Assembly (NCBI GenBank): GCA_903925275.1
Contig: CAIYES010000571.1
Span: forward strand, 1 to 39,449
Direction of reading: 5' to 3'
From: an uncultured Bacteroidales bacterium
Lineage (GTDB): Bacteria > Bacteroidota > Bacteroidia > Bacteroidales > FEN-979
DNA length: 39,449 nucleotides
Shown: one piece after another, positions 23,890 to 31,693 of the stretch
Layout of the letters: each line of letters begins with the position of its first letter
Numbering within the stretch: the first letter of the stretch is position 1
Made by a program: the position numbers and the translations under genes
The notes under the pieces: model-generated
The model's database searches: none
What the model saw: the letters and a program-made list of their open reading frames with translations, nothing else
Told to the model about the DNA's origin: nothing

Positions 23890-24577
23890 CGGCAATAGGT
23901 TGGTTGAGTTTCTTATCAATGAAGTTGATTTTAGTACAATCGCCTCCCGGTTCTATCATTTCGAGGCGGTTGACAGAATAATCCTTCCGGTCGACATAGA
24001 TGACAATTTCTGAAAGTGACTCCTTCAGCTTCGGTGCAAGAGGTTTCAGTTTTACCACCCATGAAGAAGTATTGTATGAAAAAGTGGCCTGGAAATTTTT
24101 CTCATCCATGACCAAGGTTCCGCGGATGCTACCGAGAATGACACGGTTGATCTCCTGAAAAATTTTATTTGACTGAACACTGAACTGATTGACTTTGTTA
24201 TCGTCAATGATCGATATCTGGTCATTTCTGATGATGATGAGCCAGGTGAATGGTTGCATATATTCCCACCGAAGCAATTTTTCCTTTTTAAAGAAAAATT
24301 TCCCGGTTGAGATGATCTTTTCTTTGATCATGCTCATCTCTTTTTCCTGGATAAAATCGCAGGAGATGGTCTGGATCTTCTGAGCTGCGTCCCTGATATT
24401 GATTTTCAACTCCTCAATACTTGCCGCATTCATCGGCTTGTTTTGCGGAAAAACCGATACCGGGAAAGCTGTAAGAAATGTTGCTGCTATTGCGAAAGAA
24501 ATTATAAACGTTAACAACCGATGAGAACATAACCAATACCGGAATACAGTCCGTAGATATCCATATTGTTCAGGCAT
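23867..24577 (-). CDS. LolA-like outer-membrane lipid/lipoprotein carrier
   Basis: A 236-residue exported protein with an N-terminal hydrophobic signal (LLTFIISFAIAATFLTAFPVSV). The body has the LolA pattern: ISCDFIQEKEM, STGKFFFKKEKLLRWEYMQPF, IIIRNDQISIIDD, then repeated antiparallel strands ending in EIVIYVDRKDYSVNRLEMIEPGGD. LolA proteins are unclosed barrels that ferry acylated molecules through the periplasm. Dedicated copies occur in aryl-polyene and flexirubin clusters, where they are thought to move the product to the outer membrane. It overlaps the deacetylase gene by 8 nt and the downstream lipoprotein gene by 23 nt, so the three are translated as a tight unit. Confidence 0.85.
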   Translation of the reverse strand: MPEQYGYLRTVFRYWLCSHRLLTFIISFAIAATFLTAFPVSVFPQNKPMNAASIEELKINIRDAAQKIQTISCDFIQEKEMSMIKEKIISTGKFFFKKEKLLRWEYMQPFTWLIIIRNDQISIIDDNKVNQFSVQSNKIFQEINRVILGSIRGTLVMDEKNFQATFSYNTSSWVVKLKPLAPKLKESLSEIVIYVDRKDYSVNRLEMIEPGGDCTKINFIDKKLNQPIADEKFMVP

Positions 24578-25370
24578 AAGCGGGCATATTTAGCATTTTA
24601 TCGAGCGGAACAATCCTGAACCCTGCATCCTGAATCCCGGAAATCAATTCACCCAGATGAAGCTGCGTGAAGGGTGTGAAGTCGTGGAGGAGGATGACCG
24701 ACCCGGGCTTTAATTGTTTCAGGATACGGTTCATGATTTTTTTCGGATCGTTTCCCAGCGTATCGAACGAACGGATATTCCAGCAAACTGGCTGCCAGTG
24801 CATGTTTTTCAATGCCTTGCTGACCATTGGATTGACCACCCCGAATGGCGGACGAAAAAACAATGGCGATTTTCCGGTTATTTTTTTTATCAACTGATCA
24901 GTTTTCAGCATTTCAGCCTGCATCACACGCGACGAAAAGAGGTCGAACCATTTCGAGTGACTGAATGAATGGTTTCCGATCAAATGTCCTTCCTCATGCA
25001 TCCGTTTTATCAATTGCTCATGGTCAGCAATGTTTTTTCCGATGCAGAAAAAAGTTGCTTTAACATGGTACATGTCAAGAATATCAAGTACTACCGGGGT
25101 TTTTTCGGGATCAGGTCCATCATCAAAGGTAATGGCCACCAATTTTTCATCTGTTATTCCATGGCAAATTACACGATGATGAAAGTTTGTACAGGGCAGA
25201 AAAGCCATAACAAATGAAATTCCGAAATACAAAATGAACAGGAGTGCATAAAACAGCAAGGCATGTGCATGAAACAAATTAACGGTGGAGTTGCCGAAAA
25301 AAATATTCCATAGGTTCAGGCTCAGCAGGGTGATGAAAAACAGCATCGTTACACGACGGAAGGTCAGCAT
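24570..25370 (-). CDS. Membrane-anchored NodB-type polysaccharide deacetylase
   Basis: A 266-residue protein. Two hydrophobic segments (about 8-25 and 35-60) anchor it to the inner membrane. The catalytic domain has TFDDGPDP (residues 81-88), HSFSH (metal ligands H134 and H138) and FFRPPFGVVNP, all hallmarks of carbohydrate esterase family 4. The family removes N-acetyl groups from glycans in a metal-dependent way. In flexirubin/aryl-polyene clusters a NodB protein is a frequent member whose substrate is not established. Its ATG follows the KS-like gene stop without a gap, and the LolA-like gene overlaps its end by 8 nt, so it belongs to the operon. Confidence 0.88.
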   Translation of the reverse strand: MLTFRRVTMLFFITLLSLNLWNIFFGNSTVNLFHAHALLFYALLFILYFGISFVMAFLPCTNFHHRVICHGITDEKLVAITFDDGPDPEKTPVVLDILDMYHVKATFFCIGKNIADHEQLIKRMHEEGHLIGNHSFSHSKWFDLFSSRVMQAEMLKTDQLIKKITGKSPLFFRPPFGVVNPMVSKALKNMHWQPVCWNIRSFDTLGNDPKKIMNRILKQLKPGSVILLHDFTPFTQLHLGELISGIQDAGFRIVPLDKMLNMPAYA

Positions 25371-26486
25371 TTACGGGCGGCTTAGCAGGATGAATGCATG
25401 GTTGGTACCCCTGTAATGGTTGTATATCAGAACCCGGTCCAGACGGGTTGGTGGCTGGTTGATCCTGATTACCTCAGGAATCATCTGTGTTTTCAAGACC
25501 ATCGAGGCCAGCCAGGTTGCAAAAGCTGATGCAGTGTGGTATTCTCCACACAGATGTTTGAAATATCCAAGAGAGGTAAGTGGAAAATCGGTCTCTGCAA
25601 AATCATGATATATCAAATCAGTACGCGGATCGCCATTCAATCCAAGGATTACCAGGTCGATATCTTTGATACCCAATCCCAGGGATGCCAGAAAAATATG
25701 GAGCCGGTCGCTGACCTCTTTATGAGAAGCAGGCTGAAGAAAGGTGCTGACCTCAGTAAGTTCTGCGTAGGTGTGTTCGGTTTGTTGATTTTCAAGAAAA
25801 AAAAACGATGCTCCTTCGCCGGCGATCGATCCTCGTTGAGAATCACGAAGCAGGTCAATGGAATGAATCGGTTTTTGCTTCCAATATCCCAGCCGCGAAG
25901 TGATGGCAAAGGAGTTGGCCGTCAGTTCATCGGTGCCACCTGTCAAAGCATTGGAGAATTCTCCCATTTGAATTTGCGTCATAGCATCTATGAGCGCACT
26001 TTCGAATGAAATTCCACGGTGAACATAGGTAAAGTTGTAACCATGGCATTTTAGCAACAGGGCAATCTGCCCGGCAACAGTATTGTGGGTGCTCTGAATA
26101 AATGAGGTGGGCGTAAGAAATTCTTCATTGTTTCGGATCATCGAGGCAAGGAACTTTTCAGTATCCTCCAAACAACCGAGACCGGTGCCCGTGATGATTG
26201 CATCTGGTGAAATGTTTCGTTCACTGGTTTCACCGGAACCTGTTCCTGCATCTTTCAAACATAACTTTGATGCTGCAACGCCCATTTTAATGATCCTGCC
26301 CATTCGGCGGATCAGTTCGGCCGGAATGAATTCCTTATAACCGGGGTCAATGCATTTTAACTGATTGTTTTCATAGGAGAGTGGTTCAGCCAGAAATGTA
26401 GCAGAGACAGGGTATGCCCGGTTTCTATAGTCAGCCGTTTTCTGTGGCGATACGCTGCCTAATCCATTGATGTATATTTTGGTCAT
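25371..26486 (-). CDS. Ketosynthase-like partner without active-site Cys (copy 2)
   Basis: A 371-residue thiolase-fold protein. DAIITGTGLGCLEDTEKFL and GSIAGEGASFFFLE align with beta-ketoacyl synthases, but the nucleophile elbow reads YVHRGISFESALID instead of TACSS, and the HGT motif is replaced by GLNGDPRTD; GEYHTASAF stands where GHTLGAAG should be. It cannot condense on its own and resembles a chain-length factor or KS-beta subunit. It follows the active ketosynthase at 26548-27873 by 61 bp, and the pair is paralogous to 27995-30771. The likely role is forming a heterodimer with that ketosynthase and shaping chain length or specificity (inference). Confidence 0.85.
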   Translation of the reverse strand: MTKIYINGLGSVSPQKTADYRNRAYPVSATFLAEPLSYENNQLKCIDPGYKEFIPAELIRRMGRIIKMGVAASKLCLKDAGTGSGETSERNISPDAIITGTGLGCLEDTEKFLASMIRNNEEFLTPTSFIQSTHNTVAGQIALLLKCHGYNFTYVHRGISFESALIDAMTQIQMGEFSNALTGGTDELTANSFAITSRLGYWKQKPIHSIDLLRDSQRGSIAGEGASFFFLENQQTEHTYAELTEVSTFLQPASHKEVSDRLHIFLASLGLGIKDIDLVILGLNGDPRTDLIYHDFAETDFPLTSLGYFKHLCGEYHTASAFATWLASMVLKTQMIPEVIRINQPPTRLDRVLIYNHYRGTNHAFILLSRP

Positions 26487-26547
26487 TGGCTATTGTTCCT
26501 CATTCACTGTTCCTTGTCTGCTGTTCACTGTGTATTGTGCCATTTCG

Positions 26548-27873
26548 TTATAATCCGGTTTCATATTTTGACAATACGATCGATGAATTATTTCCACCAA
26601 ATCCAAATGAATTTGACAGCACATGCCGGATTTCAACACGTAGAGACGAGGCATGCCTCGTCTCAATTTGCGAAGACGAGGCATGCCTCGTCTCAATTTG
26701 CGAAGACGAGGCATGCCTCGTCTCAATTAGCGAAGACGCGGCATGCCGCGTCTCTACCGTTACCGGTCGGATATGCAATTCTTTCATTGGGGTGGTGAAA
26801 TTCAGGTTCGGAAAAATCACCTGGTTGTTGATTGCCAGGATCGAAATCACCGCTTCTACGGCGCCGGCTGCCCCGAGGGTGTGGCCGGTATAGCCCTTTG
26901 TGGAACTGAATGGAGGAACAATATCCCCGAAGATCCGCTCCAGGGCAATTCCTTCAGAGAGGTCGTTGTTTAGGGTTCCCGTGCCGTGTACATTGATGTA
27001 ATCGATCTCTCCCGGTTCAAGACCACTCATTTTCAACGCTTTCGACATAGCCAGGAAGGCTCCTGTACCATCGGGTGATGAAGCCGTTTGATGGTAGGCA
27101 TCGTTTGCGTTTCCATATCCAGAGACTTCTGCAAGAATTTTTTTGTTTTCCTTCACTGCGATATCTTCCGATTCGAGAACCAGGAAAGCCGCTCCTTCGC
27201 CAAGGGTAAGACCTGCCCGGTTTTCATCGAATGGGTGGCATCCGGTCTTATCGAGGATCATGAGGGTATTGAAGCCATTGAGGGTGAATTTCGTCACCGA
27301 ATCGGTGCCTCCCACAATCACCCGGTCGAGTTTTCCGGTTTTGATGAGGTTTGAGCCAAACATGATGGCATTCACCGACGAAGAGCAGGCGGTGCTGATG
27401 GTGGTAACAAAGTCACTGATGCCAAGATAGGATGCAATCCGTTCGGTACTGTCGCCACAATCATGGTTAACGATATCGATCATCCGCCCTTTCCGGGGAT
27501 CGGCCAGAAAACCGGCGTAAAAGTCTTCACTGCGATCCATACCACCAACAGTGGTGGCCGAGATCAGACCGGTTTTATACTGTTTAATATCTTGTATTCC
27601 TGCTGATACAAGCGCTTCCTTAGCTGCTTTCATCCCGAGAAGTGTTGTTCGGGTGATGTTTTTTTTGCCTGGAAATCCTGTATTTTCAAGCAATGCTTTG
27701 GTTGTCATTTTTACTTCCGCTAAGGGGAAAATTCCTTTGTGTCTGGTACTGAACAGGGTAATTTCTCCAATGCCTGATTTCTCAGACAACAACGATTGCA
27801 GGGTTTCTTCCACATTGTTCCCGATAGCACAGGTGATTCCGATCCCGGTAATATAAACCCGTTTCAACATCAA
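26548..27873 (-). CDS. Beta-ketoacyl-ACP synthase (active KS, copy 2) with an in-frame palindromic repeat insert
   Basis: A 441-residue FabF-like enzyme. The active Cys163 lies in STACSSSVNAIM (codon 27385-27387), with the two His in VHGTGTLNNDLSEG and GYTGHTLGAAGAVEA, and the glycine-rich end SNSFGFGGNN. It catalyses decarboxylative chain extension on the ACP. Just before the SNSFGFGG motif about 45 extra residues, built on a repeated SSQIETRHAS unit, are encoded by a 30-bp palindromic array (26641-26757). Ordinary FabF proteins have only a short loop there. The frame is kept, so the protein is probably still made. The paired Cys-less partner lies downstream. Confidence 0.93.
   Translation of the reverse strand: MMLKRVYITGIGITCAIGNNVEETLQSLLSEKSGIGEITLFSTRHKGIFPLAEVKMTTKALLENTGFPGKKNITRTTLLGMKAAKEALVSAGIQDIKQYKTGLISATTVGGMDRSEDFYAGFLADPRKGRMIDIVNHDCGDSTERIASYLGISDFVTTISTACSSSVNAIMFGSNLIKTGKLDRVIVGGTDSVTKFTLNGFNTLMILDKTGCHPFDENRAGLTLGEGAAFLVLESEDIAVKENKKILAEVSGYGNANDAYHQTASSPDGTGAFLAMSKALKMSGLEPGEIDYINVHGTGTLNNDLSEGIALERIFGDIVPPFSSTKGYTGHTLGAAGAVEAVISILAINNQVIFPNLNFTTPMKELHIRPVTVETRHAASSLIETRHASSSQIETRHASSSQIETRHASSLRVEIRHVLSNSFGFGGNNSSIVLSKYETGL
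26641..26757. repeat. Four tandem 20-22-bp palindromes inside a ketosynthase gene
   Basis: Perfect palindromes at 26643-26664 (22 bp, half-site GAGACGAGGCA), 26674-26693, 26704-26723 and 26734-26753 (20 bp; the last has GCGGC in place of GAGGC), spaced at 30 bp with CAATTTGCGA-type spacers. The whole array is bounded by TAGAGACG and CGTCTCTA, so it is itself an inverted unit. It reads in frame through KS copy 2 as 10-residue repeats. Confidence 0.95.
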
Positions 27874-27994
27874 TTTAATTTATCAGTTTCAGTGCAAAAT
27901 TAGCAGAAAATAAAACATCAGGAAGGTAGGCAAAGAATAACTGCGGGTACTTTTTATCCGGCCGTATTTTGGCAGCACCTGAATATATCAGCCT

Positions 27995-29053
27995 TCAGCA
28001 ACCCTTTACCAGTAAAAAAGAGTGGTTCACATTCCTGAAATGGTTGTAAATGAGAATATTTTTTAACCTTGTTGGTCTGACCTGGTTCAGGTGTAAAATC
28101 CCGGGATAAACCTGGTGTTTAAGGATATTGGCGGCAACATATAGCCCGAACCCTGTGGCGGTATGATATTCACCGCACAGGTGCTTGTACCATGCCAGCG
28201 ATTTCCCGGGGAAATATTGATTTGCAAATTGCAGGTATGTGGGATCATGATTACAATCACCATTCAATCCAAGAATAACCAGGTCAATATCCTGTAATGA
28301 CAGGCCGTGTTTGCCAGTGAAATCCCGAAGAAATGAATCAGGTCTGAATGAACCATTGATGTTGATGCAGGTTGCCACATCTTGTAGCATGGCATAGGTC
28401 GAAACTTGCTTTTCGGCACCAACCACGAAAAATGCCGCACCTTCGCCTGCAAGGGCTCCGGGTGTTTTAGTTTGCAGCAATGTCAGATTGTTCACGGGTT
28501 CCCTTTTCCATTGACCGACACGCCTGGTGATCTGAAGGTGGTTCATGGTCATCTCATCGATTGCACCAACCAGCACATCTGATGCTGTTTGTTCTTCAAT
28601 CTGCATCAGTCCGTCAATCAAACCGCTTTCGAAGGAGAAAGTACGATGCACATAGGTTGAGTTGTAGTTGAGGCATTTCAATTGGATGGCCACCTGTGAA
28701 CTGATGGTATTGTATGTCGATTGGATGAAAGGAGTGGGGTTCAGAAATTTTTCAGTTATGATAAGGTCTCCCAGTATCTTTTCAGTATCCTCCACACTTC
28801 CCAGGCCCGTTCCGGTAATGATGGCATCGGGCATGGCCAGTTCCGCTTCGGCGATACTCATCTTAGCTGCGGTAATACCCATTTTTACCAACCTGCTCAT
28901 CCTACGTGACTGTATCGGGTCGATATATGTTCTGTAAACCGGCTCGATGCACCTCAGGTAATCGGCAGTATATTCTGCAACCTCCTCCAGAAATTCCGTT
29001 GGTGCCACAGTTTTTTGCGGGGAGATGAGACCGATTCCGTTGATGAAGGACAT
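27995..29053 (-). CDS. Ketosynthase-like partner without active-site Cys (copy 1)
   Basis: A 352-residue paralogue of the protein at 25371-26486. Both share INGLGSVSPQKT/INGIGLISPQKT starts, DAIITGTGLG, FIQST.NT, YVHR..SFES at the nucleophile position (here HRTFSFESGLID, no Cys), GLNGD, KHLCGEYHTA and a closing IYNH(Y/F)R. Like copy 2 it is a probable chain-length-factor-type subunit. It lies between active KS copy 1 (29356-30771) and active KS copy 2 (starts 27873). Relative to KS copy 1 it is separated by 302 bp holding repeat DNA, so the pair may be less tightly coupled than other genes here. Confidence 0.85.
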   Translation of the reverse strand: MSFINGIGLISPQKTVAPTEFLEEVAEYTADYLRCIEPVYRTYIDPIQSRRMSRLVKMGITAAKMSIAEAELAMPDAIITGTGLGSVEDTEKILGDLIITEKFLNPTPFIQSTYNTISSQVAIQLKCLNYNSTYVHRTFSFESGLIDGLMQIEEQTASDVLVGAIDEMTMNHLQITRRVGQWKREPVNNLTLLQTKTPGALAGEGAAFFVVGAEKQVSTYAMLQDVATCININGSFRPDSFLRDFTGKHGLSLQDIDLVILGLNGDCNHDPTYLQFANQYFPGKSLAWYKHLCGEYHTATGFGLYVAANILKHQVYPGILHLNQVRPTRLKNILIYNHFRNVNHSFLLVKGC

Positions 29054-29070
29054 TTACTTTTGAATTATTG

Positions 29071-29133
29071 AATGAAAACAATGCAAACAATGCAAACAAT
29101 GCAAACATTGCAGACAATGCAGACAATGCAGAC
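29071..29133 (+). repeat. 9-bp tandem array, AATGCAAAC/AATGCAGAC x 7
   Basis: Seven 9-base units in the gap between KS copy 1 and its partner. On the plus strand they read AATGCA(A/G)AC; the same unit occurs on the minus strand at 29369-29575 as the C-terminal coding array of KS copy 1. The two arrays are therefore inverted and complementary over tens of bases. Confidence 0.92.
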
Positions 29134-29355
29134 AATGATGGAAGAAAAATGACCTGTCATTTATTATAAGCATTGTCAATGTATTAACTTCTGATTGATT
29201 ACATTATTAAACTATTACTGGCCTTTAAATTTCCTGAAATTCACCTCAACCCCTAGCCCCTTCCCCTGAAGGAGAAGGGGAATTTCCTCTCCTTTACGAG
29301 ATGGTTATAGTGATGTGATTTTAACATAATGATCCAGATATATAACTAATTTTTT
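29134..29355. repeat. Intergenic spacer with a GC-rich hairpin element (29242-29297)
   Basis: No gene is seen in this part of the 302-bp gap. At 29242-29297 a CACCTCAACCCCTAGCCCC-type element contains CCCCTTCCCC-TGAA-GGAGAAGGGG, a near-perfect hairpin with one mismatch. The same kind of element recurs at 37920-38037. It might weaken or stop transcription between the two genes. Confidence 0.6.
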
Positions 29356-30771
29356 TCATTCCTGACTTCCTGCATTACCTGCATTACCTGCATTGTCTGC
29401 ATTGTCTGCATTGTCTGCATTGTCTGCATTGTCTGCATTGTCTGCATTACCTGCATTGTCTGCATTAGCTGCATTGTCTGCATTAGCTGCATTACCTGCA
29501 TTGTCTGCATTACCTGCATTGTCTGCATTACCTGCATTGCCTGCATTGCCTGCATTGCCTGCATTGCCTGCATTGACCTTCTTAAATATTAACGAAGTGT
29601 CATTCCCCCCGAAACCAAAAGAGTTCGACATCACAGCGTTGACCGGAACATCGGTCATAAGTTTTTCAACAGGTGAAAAATTGAGTTCACTGATGCGTTC
29701 TTTAAAATGAAGGTTTGGCCAGACCACACCATGTTGCAGGCAAAATATCGACAATATTGCTTCGGTTGACCCTGCTGCGCTGGTAGTGTGCCCGGTAAAC
29801 GGTTTGGTAGAGCTGACCAGCGGGATGTGTGTTCCGAAAAGTCTTTCAATGGCGCGCCCTTCAGAAAGGTCGTTGTTATCGGTTCCGGTGCCATGGGCAT
29901 TGATGTAATCGATCTCTTCTGCCTTCAGTCCGCTCATTTCAAGTGCGCTGTTCATGGCCATAAATGCACCGATCCCGTCGGGGGAGGAGGCCGTCTGGTG
30001 AAATGCTTCACAGGAGTTGCCCCATCCAACAAGTTCACACATCGGCTCATTGCCGGTTTTTGCAATGCTATCTTCCGATTCGAGCACAAGATAGGCCGCT
30101 GCTTCGCCGAGGTTGATCCCTGCACGGTGCTGATCAAATGGTTTGCATGGTTCTTTATCGAGAATCTTCAAAGCATTGAAACCATTCAGATGAAATTTTG
30201 TAAGGGACTCACAGCCCCCGACCAAAGCCCGGTCGAGACGCCCGCTTCGGATCATCCGTGCACCCAGCATAATCGCATTTGCAGCAGAGGAACAGGCCGT
30301 ACTGATAGTAGTCACAAAGTCTTGAATTCCAAGAAGGTTTGCGATCTTTTCGGTGCTGTCGGCGCAATCGTAGGAATCAATATATGCGTTTTGCGAATCG
30401 TTGGTAAGAAAATCTTGGTAATAAAGTTCACAACGATCCATGCCACCCACCGTTGTTGCAGAAATAAGGCCGGTTTTCAATTCGCGGTTTAAATCCAGAC
30501 GGCCATGGGTAAATGCTTCACGGGCTGCAATGATTCCAAGCAAAGCGTTCCTTGAGTACCCTTCAGCAGGGGCAAGGCCGGCCATGGCAAAAAGTTCATT
30601 CCGTGTACTGGGTACTTCACCAACAAGTACTTCATGCTGAAGAACCGTGTCAATGTGGTGAAGAGATCCGGTACCCGGTGCCGATTGAAGCAAAGAGGTT
30701 AGGTTCTCTGCGATATTATTGCCGATGCAGGAAATGATGCCATATCCGGTTATGAAAATCCGCTGAGGCAT
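29356..30771 (-). CDS. Beta-ketoacyl-ACP synthase (active KS, copy 1) with a 23-unit NAx C-terminal tail
   Basis: A 471-residue FabF-like enzyme. Active Cys160 in STACSSAANAIM (codon 30292-30294), AHGTGTDNNDLSEG and FTGHTTSAAGSTEA for the two His, and SNSFGFGGND at the normal end of the fold. About 70 more residues follow: 23 tandem tripeptides Asn-Ala-Gly/Asp/Ala encoded by a 9-bp array, then SQE. The enzyme extends acyl chains on the ACP encoded 6 bp upstream; its Cys-less partner lies downstream. It is paralogous to KS copy 2. The tail is acidic and low-complexity, and probably disordered. Confidence 0.93.
   Translation of the reverse strand: MPQRIFITGYGIISCIGNNIAENLTSLLQSAPGTGSLHHIDTVLQHEVLVGEVPSTRNELFAMAGLAPAEGYSRNALLGIIAAREAFTHGRLDLNRELKTGLISATTVGGMDRCELYYQDFLTNDSQNAYIDSYDCADSTEKIANLLGIQDFVTTISTACSSAANAIMLGARMIRSGRLDRALVGGCESLTKFHLNGFNALKILDKEPCKPFDQHRAGINLGEAAAYLVLESEDSIAKTGNEPMCELVGWGNSCEAFHQTASSPDGIGAFMAMNSALEMSGLKAEEIDYINAHGTGTDNNDLSEGRAIERLFGTHIPLVSSTKPFTGHTTSAAGSTEAILSIFCLQHGVVWPNLHFKERISELNFSPVEKLMTDVPVNAVMSNSFGFGGNDTSLIFKKVNAGNAGNAGNAGNAGNADNAGNADNAGNAANADNAANADNAGNADNADNADNADNADNADNAGNAGNAGSQE
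29369..29575 (-). repeat. 9-bp tandem array coding for the C-terminal NAx tail
   Basis: Twenty-three units of AATGCAGAC, AATGCAGGT, AATGCAGGC or AATGCAGCT on the minus strand, reading Asn-Ala-Asp/Gly/Ala. Since the unit is three codons, expansion or contraction keeps the frame. A seven-unit array of the same kind lies in the spacer at 29071-29133 in the opposite orientation. Confidence 0.95.
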
Positions 30772-30777
30772 CGGGGG

Positions 30778-31032
30778 TCACTTTTTGTGCTCCGTGATAT
30801 ATTCAGCCATGGTCCGGATTGAATGAAATACCTTCTTTCCGTCCTTGGGGTCTTGAATTTTTATTCCGTAGTTTTTTTCCAATAAAACAATCAGTTCGAG
30901 TGCATCAATGGAATCCAGTCCCAGTCCTTCGCCAAACAAAGGGGAATCAGGATTGATATCATCAGGAGAAATTTCTTCCAGGTTTAATTGCTCAATAACC
31001 TCTTTTTTCAGTTGGTTTATTAATTCGTCCAT
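30778..31032 (-). CDS. Acyl carrier protein
   Basis: An 84-residue acidic protein with GLGLDSIDALELIVLLEKNY; Ser41 in LDSIDA is the site for the 4'-phosphopantetheine arm. The remaining helices are of standard ACP length. It is the only carrier protein in the cluster part seen here and lies directly between KS copy 1 (6 bp downstream) and the small KS-like gene (9 bp upstream), so it should be the shared platform for chain growth by the ketosynthases and for the hotdog dehydratase. Confidence 0.95.
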   Translation of the reverse strand: MDELINQLKKEVIEQLNLEEISPDDINPDSPLFGEGLGLDSIDALELIVLLEKNYGIKIQDPKDGKKVFHSIRTMAEYITEHKK

Positions 31033-31041
31033 TTTATCAGA

Positions 31042-31692
31042 TCAGTTAAGTGTTATAATTAAATTCAAATTCTCAGCATTAAAAGGCAAAAACTTAAAGC
31101 CCGGAACACCTTCATTCTGTTTCCGGCCTGCATGTTCGACCAGTACCATCAAGGCATTGCAATTGTTTCCCATTACTTCAACCCACCCACATAAACAGGC
31201 TTCCACCCGCTCATTGATAAATAACTCGTTCACATAATCGCACAGAAGTTTGCCATTAAATGTTTCCGAGATCAAAAAGACATTTTCACCTTTGATTTTA
31301 TTTTTAATACAAATCTCCCCGATTACAATGTTAGGCAGGGTATAAACAAAAACAGAAGGGCTTGGAAAATAACTTGAACGGTTTTTGATCGTTTCGTTAT
31401 GCGCAATGTCCGTATCAAGGCTTGAACTTGAATTAGACAAAACTACACCTACTTTCTCCGGGTGGTATCCTTCAATTGTCGTTTGCTTTAAAACCAGTTC
31501 TGCTGCCAGGAAACCCACTTTACTGATGGGATCCATCTTGTAAAATTTCGGATAATTGACATTTTCCTGCTTATAAACAGATTTTATAAAGTCTGCAAAT
31601 TTAAGAATATTTTCCTGATAAAAAAAAAGACGGTCATTCACGATAACCTTGTTATCATGAAGATGGCAGTAAGAAGTGATTAAAAGGTCCAT
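31042..31692 (-). CDS. Half-length ketosynthase-like protein
   Basis: About 216 residues from the ATG at 31692, which follows the upstream KS stop by 1 base; an upstream in-frame start would overlap. YKMDPISKVGFLAAELVLKQ, VGVVLSNSSSSLDTDIAHN, PSPSVFVYTLPNIVIGEICI and NVFLIS align with the N-terminal half of a beta-ketoacyl synthase, but the active Cys is absent (FLISETFNGKLLCDYV) and the entire C-terminal half is missing. The frame is intact and short KS-N-only proteins occur in related clusters, so it may be a genuine accessory subunit rather than a remnant. No catalysis is expected. Confidence 0.72.
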   Translation of the reverse strand: MDLLITSYCHLHDNKVIVNDRLFFYQENILKFADFIKSVYKQENVNYPKFYKMDPISKVGFLAAELVLKQTTIEGYHPEKVGVVLSNSSSSLDTDIAHNETIKNRSSYFPSPSVFVYTLPNIVIGEICIKNKIKGENVFLISETFNGKLLCDYVNELFINERVEACLCGWVEVMGNNCNALMVLVEHAGRKQNEGVPGFKFLPFNAENLNLIITLN

Positions 31693-31693
31693 G

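Noticed and set aside
26641-26757. Palindromic array as a CRISPR
   Set aside because: Units are contiguous 30-bp repeats with conserved short spacers, translated in frame within a ketosynthase; there are no unique spacers and no cas genes.
27895-27902. TAATTTTG on the minus strand as promoter of KS copy 2
   Set aside because: It matches the -7 element, but the nearest TTTG lies 28 bp away rather than 19-21 and the gene is inside an operon-like run.
29393-29710. Plus-strand ORF with repeated Ser-Ala-Leu
   Set aside because: It is the antisense shadow of the NAx-coding 9-bp array of KS copy 1; any frame through a 9-bp array stays open.
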